64,000 bases of DNA from an uncultured Caldimonas sp. GTDB taxonomy: Bacteria > Pseudomonadota > Gammaproteobacteria > Burkholderiales > Burkholderiaceae. The notes beneath the pieces are model-generated. The model had not been told where the DNA came from. It saw only the letters and a program-made list of their open reading frames with translations, and made no database searches. The stretch spans positions 62,001-126,000 of the forward strand of contig NZ_CAMLJQ010000006.1 in the NCBI RefSeq assembly GCF_946480305.1. Direction: 5' to 3'. Each line of letters starts with the position of its first letter. Position 1 is the stretch's first letter. Positions 7,599 through 16,486 of the stretch are shown piece by piece. A program made the translations under genes and the position numbers.

Positions 7599-9107
7599 AT
7601 GCTCAAACGTCTTGTTGTCCACGTCTCCAACTACTCGGCCGGCAGCCTGCTGGTCACGCTCGCCAGCATCGTCTCGTTTCCCATCCTGACCCGCTTGCTG
7701 TCGGTTGACGAGTACGGCGTGATGAACCTCGTCGCCACGGCGCTGTCATTGCTCGTCGGCATTGCCAAGCTCGGTGTGCAGCACTCTGCTGTTCGCTTCT
7801 ACAGCGAGATCAAGGCCGGCAAGCGCAATGTCGGCATGAACGCCTATGTTTCGACCGTGGTGTTCGGCATGGCGGGCACGGGGTTGATCGTCACGCTGCT
7901 GTGGGCGGCTGCGAGCCAATGGATCCCGCAGTCGTTCTGGAACGACGAGCGGCTGGCGCCATTGATGCTGTTCACGGCGAGCCTGATCTTCATCCGTGTG
8001 GTCGACAGCTCCTTCATCAATCAGCTTCGGGCCGAGGAGCAGAGCCGGGCCATTACCGTCTACAGCGTGGTCAAGCGGTATGCCGGGCTCGCGTTGCTGC
8101 TGGGCGTGCTGTTCTTCGTCGCGCGCGACCTGTGGGGCTTCTACGCGGCCACGGTGGCGGGCGAGGCATTGGCGACCCTCGCGCTCGGTGCCTGGATGTG
8201 GAAGCGATTGCAGCCCCGGATGCGCGACTTCGACGCCCCGCTGTTCCGGGCGATGCTCGCGTTCGGCATCCCGATGATCGGCTACGAGCTGGCGTCGATC
8301 ATCCTGTCGATGGGTGACCGCTACGTGATCCAGTCGATGCTCGGCGCAGAGCCGCTGGGCTTCTATTCAGCGGCGTACAACCTGTGCGACTACGTGCGTG
8401 CGATCTTCCTGGCTTCTTTCAGTACCGCCGTGCTGCCCATGTACGTGCGCATGTGGGAAGAGAAGGGGCACGACGAGACGGTGGCCTTTCTGCGCCGGTT
8501 CATGCACGTCTACGTGATGGTCTCGATGCTCGTGATCGCCGGGCTCTCCGCGGTGGGCGGTGAATTGATCGCGCTCCTGGCCTCCGAGAAGTACCGCGCC
8601 GGTGCGCAGGTGGTGCCGTGGGTCATTGCGGGCATGGCCTTCGACGGGCTCGTCATGGTTGCCGGTGCCGGGCTCTACATCGAGAAGCGCTCAAAGACCG
8701 TGATGGCGCTGGTTGCGGCTTGCGCGGTGGCGAACATCGTCCTGAACGTGGTGCTGATCCCGCTTTGGGGACTGATGGGGGCGGCAGCGGCGACGCTGTT
8801 CGCGTACGCCGGGCTGTTGCTGGCCTCCATGTTGGCCGGTCGTCGGCGTCTCGCGGTCCAGGTGCCGGTGATGTCGTTGTTGAAGTTTGGCGGCATCGGC
8901 CTGGCGATGCATTTCGCGATCACCCACATCCACTTGGGGCACGATCTTCTGACGTTGCTGGTGCGCATGGCTGCCGGGGCGGCGATGTACGGCGCCTTGA
9001 CGCTCGTCGTCGACCGCGAGGCGCGGCAACTGCTGGGCAGCGGTTGGGCCAAGCTGCGCGGCATCACCAGTCCTGCAGCGACGTCTGCACCCACGGAGTC
9101 GACATGA
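7599..9107 (+). CDS. Oligosaccharide flippase (Wzx/MATE-like)
   Basis: This 502-residue, strongly hydrophobic inner-membrane protein has about 12-14 predicted helices. The N-terminus VSNYSAGSLLVTLASIVSFPILTRLLSVDEYGVMNLV matches the Polysacc_synt/RfbX fold, in which an arrangement of this kind (ending TRLLS..EYG) is diagnostic. It is expected to move the undecaprenyl-linked repeat unit across the inner membrane for polymerisation. A 135-base gap with no clear hairpin separates it from the ATPase fusion gene. Its stop overlaps the start of the following deacetylase in an ATGA arrangement, which indicates co-translation. The start at 7599 has only a weak ribosome-binding site. The substrate specificity of such flippases cannot be read from sequence. 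Confidence 0.92.
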   Translation: MLKRLVVHVSNYSAGSLLVTLASIVSFPILTRLLSVDEYGVMNLVATALSLLVGIAKLGVQHSAVRFYSEIKAGKRNVGMNAYVSTVVFGMAGTGLIVTLLWAAASQWIPQSFWNDERLAPLMLFTASLIFIRVVDSSFINQLRAEEQSRAITVYSVVKRYAGLALLLGVLFFVARDLWGFYAATVAGEALATLALGAWMWKRLQPRMRDFDAPLFRAMLAFGIPMIGYELASIILSMGDRYVIQSMLGAEPLGFYSAAYNLCDYVRAIFLASFSTAVLPMYVRMWEEKGHDETVAFLRRFMHVYVMVSMLVIAGLSAVGGELIALLASEKYRAGAQVVPWVIAGMAFDGLVMVAGAGLYIEKRSKTVMALVAACAVANIVLNVVLIPLWGLMGAAAATLFAYAGLLLASMLAGRRRLAVQVPVMSLLKFGGIGLAMHFAITHIHLGHDLLTLLVRMAAGAAMYGALTLVVDREARQLLGSGWAKLRGITSPAATSAPTEST

Positions 9108-9889
9108 CGAGGACCGTCACCGTTTTGATGTATCACGCCGTTGGCGACGAGGCCGGGCACACCGAAGGCGCCGATGCGCACTACGCGGTGGGCAGCGGGC
9201 AGTTCCGGCGCCATCTCGAATGTGTGCGTGCAGCGGGAGGCACGGCGGCCAGCGTTGCAGACCTGCTGGGGCGGCCCCAGGCGCCGGGCATGCGAGTGGG
9301 TTTCACCTTCGACGATGGGCACGTCAGCAATGCCCGCGCTGCAGACGACATTGCGGCTCACGGCGGCACGGCCGACTTTTTCGTCAACCCTTCGACCGTC
9401 GGCACCCGGCACTACCTGAGCTGGGCCGAGTTGCGCGACATGGCTTCGGCCGGCATGTCGATCCAGTCGCACGGGCAGCACCATCGCTACCTCGACGAAC
9501 TGACCCCGCAGGAGGTCGAAGCCGAGCTGGGCGACTCCAAGCGCGAGATCGAGGACCGGCTGGGCCAACCCGTGACCTTGTTCGCGCCACCTGGCGGCCG
9601 CGTGGCGCCCGGGCTGGGCGACATTGCGCGGCGCCTGGGCTATCACGCCGTCTGCAGCTCGCGCGTGGGGCTGTGGCGGCGCGATCACGGTGCGTGGGAC
9701 ATTCCCCGCCTGGCGGTCCTGCAATCGACGACCGACGAGCAACTGCAGCGTTGGGTCGAGCAACGCACGTGGGAGCTGGCCGCGCGGCAGATGCGCTACC
9801 GCCTGCTGACGGCGGCCAAGAGCGCTCTCGGCAACGGCCGGTACGAACGGCTGCGCCGCGTGCTGCTGGGCGGCGGGGGAGCGCGATGA
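9104..9889 (+). CDS. Polysaccharide deacetylase (NodB homology domain)
   Basis: This 261-residue carbohydrate esterase family 4 protein probably removes N-acetyl groups from EPS amino sugars. The NodB domain begins almost at the N-terminus (VTVLMYHAVGD). The metal and catalytic motifs are visible: motif 1 GFTFDDGH near residue 67, motif 2 SHGQHH near 123 (equivalent to H-S-x-x-H), and motif 3 FAPPGGR near 163. No signal peptide is evident, so action on cytoplasmic lipid-linked intermediates is as likely as periplasmic action. A deacetylase at this position is standard in XrtA EPS loci. The gene is joined by 4-base overlaps to the flippase upstream and the glycosyltransferase downstream. Confidence 0.9.
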   Translation: MTRTVTVLMYHAVGDEAGHTEGADAHYAVGSGQFRRHLECVRAAGGTAASVADLLGRPQAPGMRVGFTFDDGHVSNARAADDIAAHGGTADFFVNPSTVGTRHYLSWAELRDMASAGMSIQSHGQHHRYLDELTPQEVEAELGDSKREIEDRLGQPVTLFAPPGGRVAPGLGDIARRLGYHAVCSSRVGLWRRDHGAWDIPRLAVLQSTTDEQLQRWVEQRTWELAARQMRYRLLTAAKSALGNGRYERLRRVLLGGGGAR

Positions 9890-11064
9890 TCGAAGCGTTG
9901 TTCTTCCTGGCCCTGGCAGCGCTGTTCTACACCTATGTCGGCTACCCGGTGCTGGTGGCCGCGTGGGCTCGCCTGCTGCCACGACCGGTGGCGCGCGCGC
10001 CGTACGAGCCGTCGGTCGCGATCGTGGTCGTCGGCTACAACGAAGCCGGGCGCATGCGCGACAAGCTCGAGACCTGTCTTGCGCAGGACTACCCGGCAGA
10101 CAAGCTGCGCGTTGTCGTGGCGTCGGACGGATCGACCGATGGCATGAACGACCTGGTCGAGTCGTATCGAGATCGCCGGGTAACGCTGCTTGCGTTTGCG
10201 CAGCGACGCGGCAAGGCCGCTTGTCTCAACGACGCGGCGGCCGCCTGCTCCGAAGAGGTGATCGTCTTCACCGATGCCCGGCAGCGGCTCAATCCGGAGG
10301 CGGTGCGCTGCCTGGTCGAAAACCTGGCCGACCCGGCGGTTGGCGCCGCCAGCGGAGAACTGGTGTTCGTGTCCGACGACATGACGCCCTTTGCGGAGGG
10401 CGTGGATGCGTACTGGCGCTACGAGAAGTTCATCCGCCAGCAGGAGGCTCGGGCGGGTTCGGTGGTCGGGGTGACCGGCGCGCTCTACGCGCTGCGCCGC
10501 AGCGCCTTTCGTCCCATCCCTCCGCAGACCATCCTCGACGACGTCGCCATTCCGATGACCGCCGCGATGCAGGGGCTGCGGGTGGTGTTCGACAACCGTG
10601 CGCACGCATACGACCGAGCCTCCGCGGCACCGCAGCAGGAGAAGACGCGCAAGATCCGCACGCTGGCCGGCAACTTCCAGCTGGTGGCGATGTACCCGGG
10701 ACTGTTGCTGCCCTGGCGCAACCCGCTATTTGTGCAGTTCGTCTCGCACAAGCTGATGCGGTTGGCCGCGCCGCTGGCGATGGCCGTACTGCTCGCAGCC
10801 AACGTTGCATTGCTGGGGCGAGGATGGTTCTATGACGTGTTCCTGGCCTTGCAGGTGGCCGGCTACGGGCTGCCCGTGCTCGGTGCGCTGTCGCCGGCGC
10901 TCGCGCGGCTCAAGCTGGTGAAGATCGCAACGGCCTTCCTGCTGCTGAACTGGTGCGTGGTGCTTGGCGCTCGCGAATTCCTTTTGAACAAGAACGCGCA
11001 TCTCTGGCGTTCGAAGCCACCGGTGGCCGGCGCGGCTTCGTCCCATGCGCAGCCGCCAAGGTGA
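9886..11064 (+). CDS. Membrane glycosyltransferase family 2
   Basis: This 392-residue processive-type GT2 enzyme has an N-terminal helix (FLALAALFYTYVGYPVLVAAW). The GT-A catalytic domain shows VAIVVVGYNEAG near residue 45, ASDGSTDGM near 81, RRGKAACLN, and FTDARQ as the DxD equivalent. ILDDVAIP follows near 215. Three or four C-terminal helices complete the protein. The layout resembles N-acetylglucosaminyl- or glucosyl-transferases that act on lipid-linked or growing polysaccharide. It overlaps the deacetylase by 4 bases, which links sugar addition and N-deacetylation. The sugar donor is not predictable. Confidence 0.88.
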   Translation: MIEALFFLALAALFYTYVGYPVLVAAWARLLPRPVARAPYEPSVAIVVVGYNEAGRMRDKLETCLAQDYPADKLRVVVASDGSTDGMNDLVESYRDRRVTLLAFAQRRGKAACLNDAAAACSEEVIVFTDARQRLNPEAVRCLVENLADPAVGAASGELVFVSDDMTPFAEGVDAYWRYEKFIRQQEARAGSVVGVTGALYALRRSAFRPIPPQTILDDVAIPMTAAMQGLRVVFDNRAHAYDRASAAPQQEKTRKIRTLAGNFQLVAMYPGLLLPWRNPLFVQFVSHKLMRLAAPLAMAVLLAANVALLGRGWFYDVFLALQVAGYGLPVLGALSPALARLKLVKIATAFLLLNWCVVLGAREFLLNKNAHLWRSKPPVAGAASSHAQPPR

Positions 11065-11071
11065 GGGCGAA

Positions 11072-12265
11072 GTGAAGGTTGTCTATTTTGTGTCGCTGTT
11101 CCCGTGCTGGTCGGAGACGTTCATCGTGCGGGAGTTGCACGAACTGCTGCGGCTGGGTGTCGACGTGCGCATCGTCTCGTTGAAGGACCCGGAAGAGGAG
11201 ATGGTGCAGTCCGACGCGCAGCAACTGCTCGACCGTGTCAGCTACCCGTTGCGAGGCCTGCCCGGCGTGTGGGCCGCGCTGCGTGGCATGGCGGCCCATC
11301 CTGTCGAAACCGTGCGCGAACTGGTGTCGATCTGCACGCAGTTGATCCGCCACCCCAAGCAGATGGCGAAGAGCCTCGTCGTGTGGTGGCGCACGCTCGC
11401 GCTCGTTCCCACGGTTCGCCGCCTGGCGCCGGACCATCTGCACGCGCATTGGGCGACGTACCCGTCCACCGCTGCGATGATCGTTTCCCGCCGCACCGGC
11501 ATTCCGTTCAGCTTCACGGCCCACGCACACGACATCTTTCTCGAGCATCATTTGCTGGCCGACAAGATCCGGCGCGCGGCCTTCGGCGTCACGATCTCGG
11601 AGTTCAACAGCCGCTATATCTCGGAGCGGCTCAGAGAGGATGTCTCGAGCCGACTGCGCATCGTGCACTGCGGCGTGTCGCCCGGTGAAATTCCGTTCCA
11701 GCCGGGCGGCCGCGAGCCCGGTTTGATCCTGGCCGTCGGCCGGCTCGACGAGATCAAGGGCTTCCGGCATCTGGTCGCTGCCTGCGAGTTGCTGGCCGCG
11801 TGGAAGGTGCCGTTCCAGTGCCTCATCATCGGCGAAGGGCGCTTGCGCGGGGAGTTGGAGCAACAGGTGCGTGCGGCGGGATTGGACGGCGTGCTCCGCA
11901 TGCCGGGCGCCTGCAAGCAGGAAGAGGTGCGTCGCCATCTCTATCGCGCCAGCGCTTTCGTGCTGCCGTCGGTGGTCACGGCCACCGGCGATCGCGACGG
12001 CATCCCCGTCGCACTGATGGAGGCGATGGCCAGCGGGGCGCCGGTCGTGTCGACCTACGTGTCCGGCATTCCCGAGCTGGTCGAGAACGACGTGAGCGGC
12101 TTGCTGGTGCAGCCCGGGGACGCTGAAAGCCTGGCGCTCGCGCTGAAGCGGTTGCTGATGCAGCCGGCACTGGGCGTGCGCCTGGCACAGAGCGCGCGCG
12201 AGAAGGTGGAGCGCGATTTCGACGTGGCGAAGGAGGCGCGCAAGCTCTATGAAGCGTTTGCCTGA
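11072..12265 (+). CDS. Glycosyltransferase family 4 (colanic-acid WcaL-like)
   Basis: This is a GT-B retaining glycosyltransferase of about 397 residues. The N-terminus KVVYFVSLFPCWSETFIVREL is typical of GT4 enzymes annotated as colanic acid transferases. The C-terminal Rossmann half contains AVGRLDEIKGF and the EX7E-type region GIPVALMEAMASGAPVVST followed by SGIPELVE. GTG 11072 is chosen because AGGTGAGGG lies just upstream and the protein then begins exactly where the family does. An ATG at 11045 would add nine residues and overlap the previous gene by 20 bases. It probably adds one sugar to the lipid-linked EPS repeat unit in the cytoplasm. Confidence 0.88.
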   Translation: MKVVYFVSLFPCWSETFIVRELHELLRLGVDVRIVSLKDPEEEMVQSDAQQLLDRVSYPLRGLPGVWAALRGMAAHPVETVRELVSICTQLIRHPKQMAKSLVVWWRTLALVPTVRRLAPDHLHAHWATYPSTAAMIVSRRTGIPFSFTAHAHDIFLEHHLLADKIRRAAFGVTISEFNSRYISERLREDVSSRLRIVHCGVSPGEIPFQPGGREPGLILAVGRLDEIKGFRHLVAACELLAAWKVPFQCLIIGEGRLRGELEQQVRAAGLDGVLRMPGACKQEEVRRHLYRASAFVLPSVVTATGDRDGIPVALMEAMASGAPVVSTYVSGIPELVENDVSGLLVQPGDAESLALALKRLLMQPALGVRLAQSAREKVERDFDVAKEARKLYEAFA

Positions 12266-13442
12266 AAGCACGATGACCGACACCGGCAAGACGCGCGTGC
12301 TGCTGCTGACCGACGAGATGGAGGTGGGCGGCACGCAGCGCCAGATCGTGCACATCGCGAAGGGGCTGGATAGGCGCAGGTTCGAGCCCAGCGTCCTGTT
12401 CTTCCGCAACCGCTCGTTCTTCGCCGACGAACTGGAGGCGGCAGGGGTGCCGGTCATCCAGGTCGAAAAGCGCGGTCGCATCGATCTGCGCTTCGTGCGC
12501 GAACTGGCCGGGCGCTTGCGCGAGGGCCGCTACGACGTGCTGCACTGCTTTGCGTTCTCCGGCGAGCTGTGGGGCAGCGTGGCGCGGCGAATGGTGCCTG
12601 CGCAACAGCGGCCGGTGCTGCTGTCGTCCGTGCGGGGTACCTACGAGTGGTACTCGCCGCTGCAGTGGCGCATCAAGCGGTGGGTGTCGTCGCAGTCGAG
12701 CGCGATCATCGCCAACTCCGGTGCCGGCGCTGCCTACGCCCACGAGAAGATGAGCCTGCCCGAAGGGGCCATCGACATCGTCTACAACGGTGTCGAGATG
12801 CCGTCCATCCCTGCCCACGGCGTGGAACAGGTGCGCAGGTCGTTGGGGGTGGATGAGCAAACATCGCTCGGCCTGTTCGTCGGGCGCCTGATCGTTCACA
12901 AGAACATCCCGACGCTGCTGCGCGCCTGCAAGCTGTTGCAGGACCGGCGTGCTCCCTTGCGGATGGCGATCGCCGGCGAGGGGCCCATGCGGGCGCAGCT
13001 GGAAGAGCAGATCCGCGCCTTGGGACTGGAGTCCACGGTGCTGATGCTCGGCCAGCGCTCGGACGTCGGGGCGCTGATGGCGGCCGCCGACTTTGTCGTG
13101 CTGCCATCGTTTCGCGAGGGACTGTCCAACGTCATCCTCGAGGCGATGATGAGCGGCAAGCCGGTCATCGCATCGCGTGCGGGGGGGAATGTCGAATTGG
13201 TCGAGCATGAGCGGACGGGTCTTCTGTTCGACATCGAAGACGCGCCGGCGCTCGCGGATGCAATGCAGTCGCTTGCGCAGGATCCGGCACGTCGTGCCTT
13301 TCTGGCCGAAGGAGGCCAGGCTCGCGCCAACGAGCGCTACAGTGTGCCCGCCATGGTGCGGGCGATCGAGAATCACTATGCCGAGGCCGCGCAGCAACGC
13401 CGTGCCGGCCCGGTCATGTCAGCAAGAAGAACGGTAGGTTGA
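12249..13442 (+). CDS. Glycosyltransferase family 4
   Basis: This 397-residue GT-B enzyme shows TRVLLLTDEMEVGGTQRQIVHIA near the N-terminus, a hallmark of GT4 transferases. The donor-binding half contains FVGRLIVHKN, IAGEGPMR, LGQRSDV and the EX7E-type segment REGLSNVILEAMMSGKPVIAS. AGGAGG at 12231-12236 supports ATG 12249; an internal ATG at 12273 is possible and would leave a 7-base gap to the previous gene instead of a 17-base overlap. It is one of at least four cytoplasmic transferases in this locus, which suggests a repeat unit of four or more sugars. The donor sugar is unknown. Confidence 0.88.
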   Translation: MKRLPESTMTDTGKTRVLLLTDEMEVGGTQRQIVHIAKGLDRRRFEPSVLFFRNRSFFADELEAAGVPVIQVEKRGRIDLRFVRELAGRLREGRYDVLHCFAFSGELWGSVARRMVPAQQRPVLLSSVRGTYEWYSPLQWRIKRWVSSQSSAIIANSGAGAAYAHEKMSLPEGAIDIVYNGVEMPSIPAHGVEQVRRSLGVDEQTSLGLFVGRLIVHKNIPTLLRACKLLQDRRAPLRMAIAGEGPMRAQLEEQIRALGLESTVLMLGQRSDVGALMAAADFVVLPSFREGLSNVILEAMMSGKPVIASRAGGNVELVEHERTGLLFDIEDAPALADAMQSLAQDPARRAFLAEGGQARANERYSVPAMVRAIENHYAEAAQQRRAGPVMSARRTVG

Positions 13443-13446
13443 GAGC

Positions 13447-15288
13447 ATGTCAGGCCCTTTGGGAGAGTTTCTGGTGTGTCTGGGAGCCGGCGGTGCGCTG
13501 CCGGCCATGCAACGGCTGCGCGATGTGAGCGCCTGGCCGGCATGGAGGGGAGCGCCGGCCGAGATACGGTTCAGCGAACCGGCGCCCGGCGTGGCGGTCT
13601 GGACCCGCGGCGAGGTGCGGCAACTGGGTGAAGCGGGCGTCGGTGGCATCGGCCTCGCAATGGAGCCAGGCGGCGCGGGCGACCCGAGCGGGGCAGCGCT
13701 GCAGCTATGGATGAGCGAGCGGCGCTGGTCGAACGAGGGCCTGCGCGGCCGCTACAGCTACGTGCTGTGGGACGCGGCAGAGCGTCGGTTGCTCGCGTGC
13801 GTCGACCCGTTCCGCACCTATCCGATCTACTACGCCAGCAGCGGGGACACGCTGCTTGTGGCGAGCGACCTGCGCCTGATCCTGGCCAGCGGCCTCGTGC
13901 CGGCGCGCGTCTGCGTGTCGGCGCTGTATCACTACCTCAACTTCTCGTACGTGCCCGCACCGCACTGTGCGATCGAGGGGGTGTCGAAGCTGGCCGCCGG
14001 GCATTGCATCGAGTCCCGCGGCGGCGCCGTGCAGGTGCGCAAGCACTGGGACGCGGTGTACCCCGCGGACCTGCGGGGCAGCGACGACGACCGTGCGCGC
14101 GAGCTGCGCGACCGCATGGTCAGTGCGGTCTCCGGTTACCGCCCCGCCACGGCGTCGGCCTGGGGCACGTTCCTCAGCGGGGGCACCGACAGCTCCAGCA
14201 TCGCGAGCATCCTCTCGCGGGCGTCCAGCCCGGGCAAGGTGTCCAGCTTCTCGATCGGGTTCGCGGAGGAGGGCTATGACGAACTTTCCTACTCGCGGCT
14301 GGCTGCGGAGCGTTTCGGGCTCGACGCGCACGAGCGCTCGGTGGGCGAAGCCGATGCGGTGGCCGCCATCCCGCGCCTGATCGATGCCTTCGACGAGCCT
14401 TTCGGCAATTCATCCGCCATTCCCACCTACTACTGCGCGGACCTTGCCTCCCAGAGCGGCGTGGGCTTGCTGGTCGCCGGTGACGGGGGCGACGAGATCT
14501 ACGGTGGCAACGAGCGCTATCGCAAGGACCAGATCTTCGAATGGTTCCACCGCTCACCCGCGCTGGTCCGCGGTGCCGGCCACGCCTTGGCAGGTGCGCT
14601 CAAGGGCGTGGACAGCCGCTTCGCGAACCGCATCAAGAACTTCGTCTACCGTGGATCGCTCCCGAACCCCGATCGCTTCTACAGCGATGACTCCTTCGCG
14701 TCTGACCAGTTCGAAGCGTTGCTCAGCGACGGGTTCCGGGCCAAGGTGGGTCGCGACGATTCACTGGACGTGCAACGCGAGATCTACCGCGCAGCGCAGG
14801 CAGATTGCAACCTGCATCGGCTGATGTACCTCGACCTCAAGATGACCATTGCCGACAACGACGTGGTCAAGGTGGTGCGCTCGTCGCGGCTGGCTGGTAC
14901 GCAGGTCGCCTTCCCTTACCTCGATCGCGAACTGGTTGAGTACACCGGTCGCCTGCCCGGCAGCGACAAGGTGCGGGGGCTGGAGAAGCGCTACCTCTTC
15001 AAGCGTGCGACCGAGGAGATCCTTCCGGTGGAGATCCGCAAGAAGAAGAAGCAGGGCTTCGGCTTGCCGGTGAGCGTGTGGCTGCGCCGCCCGGGGCCTT
15101 TCCGCGACATGGTGCACGACGTGGTGATGTCGTCCAGGGCCGCCAGCCGCGGCTATTTCCGCACCGAGCACGTCGACCACCTGATGAAACGGCACGAGCG
15201 TGGCGCGTGGGACCATTCGGCCGAGATCTACCTCCTTTTGATGCTCGAACTCTGGCACCGGCAGTACGTTGATGGACAGCATGGGTAA
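13447..15288 (+). CDS. Asparagine-synthetase-like protein lacking the glutaminase cysteine
   Basis: This 613-residue protein has the AsnB synthetase domain: PP-loop FLSGGTDSSSIAS near residue 240, DEPFGNSSAIPTYY near 317, DGGDEIYGGNERY near 345, and KKKKQGFGLPVSVW near 535. The N-terminal glutamine-amidotransferase fold is recognisable (GRYSYVLWDAAERR, FRTYPIYY). However, the protein begins MSGPLGEFLV instead of MCGI, so the Cys2 nucleophile that releases ammonia from glutamine is missing. It may use free ammonia, receive ammonia from a partner such as the complete homologue at 16487, or adenylate a carboxylate and couple another amine. The EPS locus suggests amidation of a uronic acid carboxyl group; that is inference. 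Confidence 0.85.
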   Translation: MSGPLGEFLVCLGAGGALPAMQRLRDVSAWPAWRGAPAEIRFSEPAPGVAVWTRGEVRQLGEAGVGGIGLAMEPGGAGDPSGAALQLWMSERRWSNEGLRGRYSYVLWDAAERRLLACVDPFRTYPIYYASSGDTLLVASDLRLILASGLVPARVCVSALYHYLNFSYVPAPHCAIEGVSKLAAGHCIESRGGAVQVRKHWDAVYPADLRGSDDDRARELRDRMVSAVSGYRPATASAWGTFLSGGTDSSSIASILSRASSPGKVSSFSIGFAEEGYDELSYSRLAAERFGLDAHERSVGEADAVAAIPRLIDAFDEPFGNSSAIPTYYCADLASQSGVGLLVAGDGGDEIYGGNERYRKDQIFEWFHRSPALVRGAGHALAGALKGVDSRFANRIKNFVYRGSLPNPDRFYSDDSFASDQFEALLSDGFRAKVGRDDSLDVQREIYRAAQADCNLHRLMYLDLKMTIADNDVVKVVRSSRLAGTQVAFPYLDRELVEYTGRLPGSDKVRGLEKRYLFKRATEEILPVEIRKKKKQGFGLPVSVWLRRPGPFRDMVHDVVMSSRAASRGYFRTEHVDHLMKRHERGAWDHSAEIYLLLMLELWHRQYVDGQHG

Positions 15289-16447
15289 GCAGGGCACCTC
15301 GGTGCTGATGGTCCTGGAAAGCGTGTTCCCCACCAAGGGAGGTGGCGGCGCCGAGACCCAGGTGCGCACGCTGGGCCGCCACATGATGGGCCGCGAGGTG
15401 GAGGTCGCCGTGGTCGTGCCGATGGTGTCGTATGGGCCCCAGCTCGAGCGCGATTCGGTCGACGGTGTGACGGTGAGACGCATCGCCTATCCGAAGCTGC
15501 CGCTTCTCGGTGCACTTTCGATGCTGATCAAGCTCGGGTGGTTGCTCGTTTCCCGGCGTCGCGAGTACTCGGTCATCCATGCGCACATCGCCGGCAACAT
15601 GGCGGCGGTCAGCTGCGTGGTCGGGCGCATGCTCGGCAAGCCGGTCATCGTGAAGCTCACCGGCATGACGGAGATGACCGGCGGCATCCTCGACCCGCAG
15701 CCCAGCTGGCGTACCCGGTTGAAGAAGGCGGCACTGCGCGGTGCCAACCACTACCAGGCGACGAGTTCGCGCATCGGTCGCATGCTGGTCGATAGCGGGT
15801 TCGAGGCTGGCAAGGTACGGCTGATCCCCAACGCTGTCGATACCGACCGGTTCACCCGGGTCGGACGCGACGCCGAACTGCGCCGCGAGTTGTGCGGTGA
15901 ATGTTCGCTGGTGGGGGTTTACGTGGGCCGGCTCGTGCCGGAAAAAGGACTGGAGCTGCTGCTCGAAGGGTGGGCGCGCGTGTTCCGCCATCGGTCGGAC
16001 GTGTCGTTGATCCTTGTGGGCGACGGTGCGCTGCGCCAGTCGCTGCAAGCACTGGCGGAAGCGTTGGGGATTGCGTCCCAGGTCCGGTTCGTGGGGCCTA
16101 CCGATGCGGTCGAGAAGTACCTCGCGACGGCAGACTTCGGTGTGTTGACTTCGCTCAGTGAAGGCCTCTCGAACACTCTGCTCGAATACATGGCGGCGGG
16201 TTTGCCCGTGGTCGGCTCGCGGGTCAGCGGGACCGAAGACTTCGTGTGCCCGGGAGAGACCGGGTGGCTGTTCGAACCCGGCGACGTCGACGACTTCGAG
16301 CGCAGCCTTCGCAGTGCGGCCGGGATTCCTGCCGGCTCGCTGCGCACGATGGGCGAGAACGCGCGGCACCTGGTGGTGTCTCGCGCCTCGATCGGTGCCG
16401 TCGTCGAGCAACTGATGCATCTGTATGGAGTGCTGCGAATTGCGTGA
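15272..16447 (+). CDS. Glycosyltransferase family 4
   Basis: This GT-B transferase of about 391 residues starts with SVLMVLESVFPTKGGGGAETQVRTL, the nucleotide-sugar-transferase glycine-rich region of GT4. It contains VGRLVPEKGLELLLE, LVGDGALR and the EX7E-type stretch EGLSNTLLEYMAAGLPVVGS. ATG 15272 overlaps the preceding amidotransferase by 17 bases; ATG 15281 is an alternative. It lies between the two AsnB-like genes, so the sugar it adds may be the amidated one, though this is only positional inference. Codon use and GC match its neighbours. Confidence 0.87.
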   Translation: MDSMGKQGTSVLMVLESVFPTKGGGGAETQVRTLGRHMMGREVEVAVVVPMVSYGPQLERDSVDGVTVRRIAYPKLPLLGALSMLIKLGWLLVSRRREYSVIHAHIAGNMAAVSCVVGRMLGKPVIVKLTGMTEMTGGILDPQPSWRTRLKKAALRGANHYQATSSRIGRMLVDSGFEAGKVRLIPNAVDTDRFTRVGRDAELRRELCGECSLVGVYVGRLVPEKGLELLLEGWARVFRHRSDVSLILVGDGALRQSLQALAEALGIASQVRFVGPTDAVEKYLATADFGVLTSLSEGLSNTLLEYMAAGLPVVGSRVSGTEDFVCPGETGWLFEPGDVDDFERSLRSAAGIPAGSLRTMGENARHLVVSRASIGAVVEQLMHLYGVLRIA

Positions 16448-16486
16448 ACGAATGACGACCGGCACCGTTGCCGAAAGGAGCCGCAC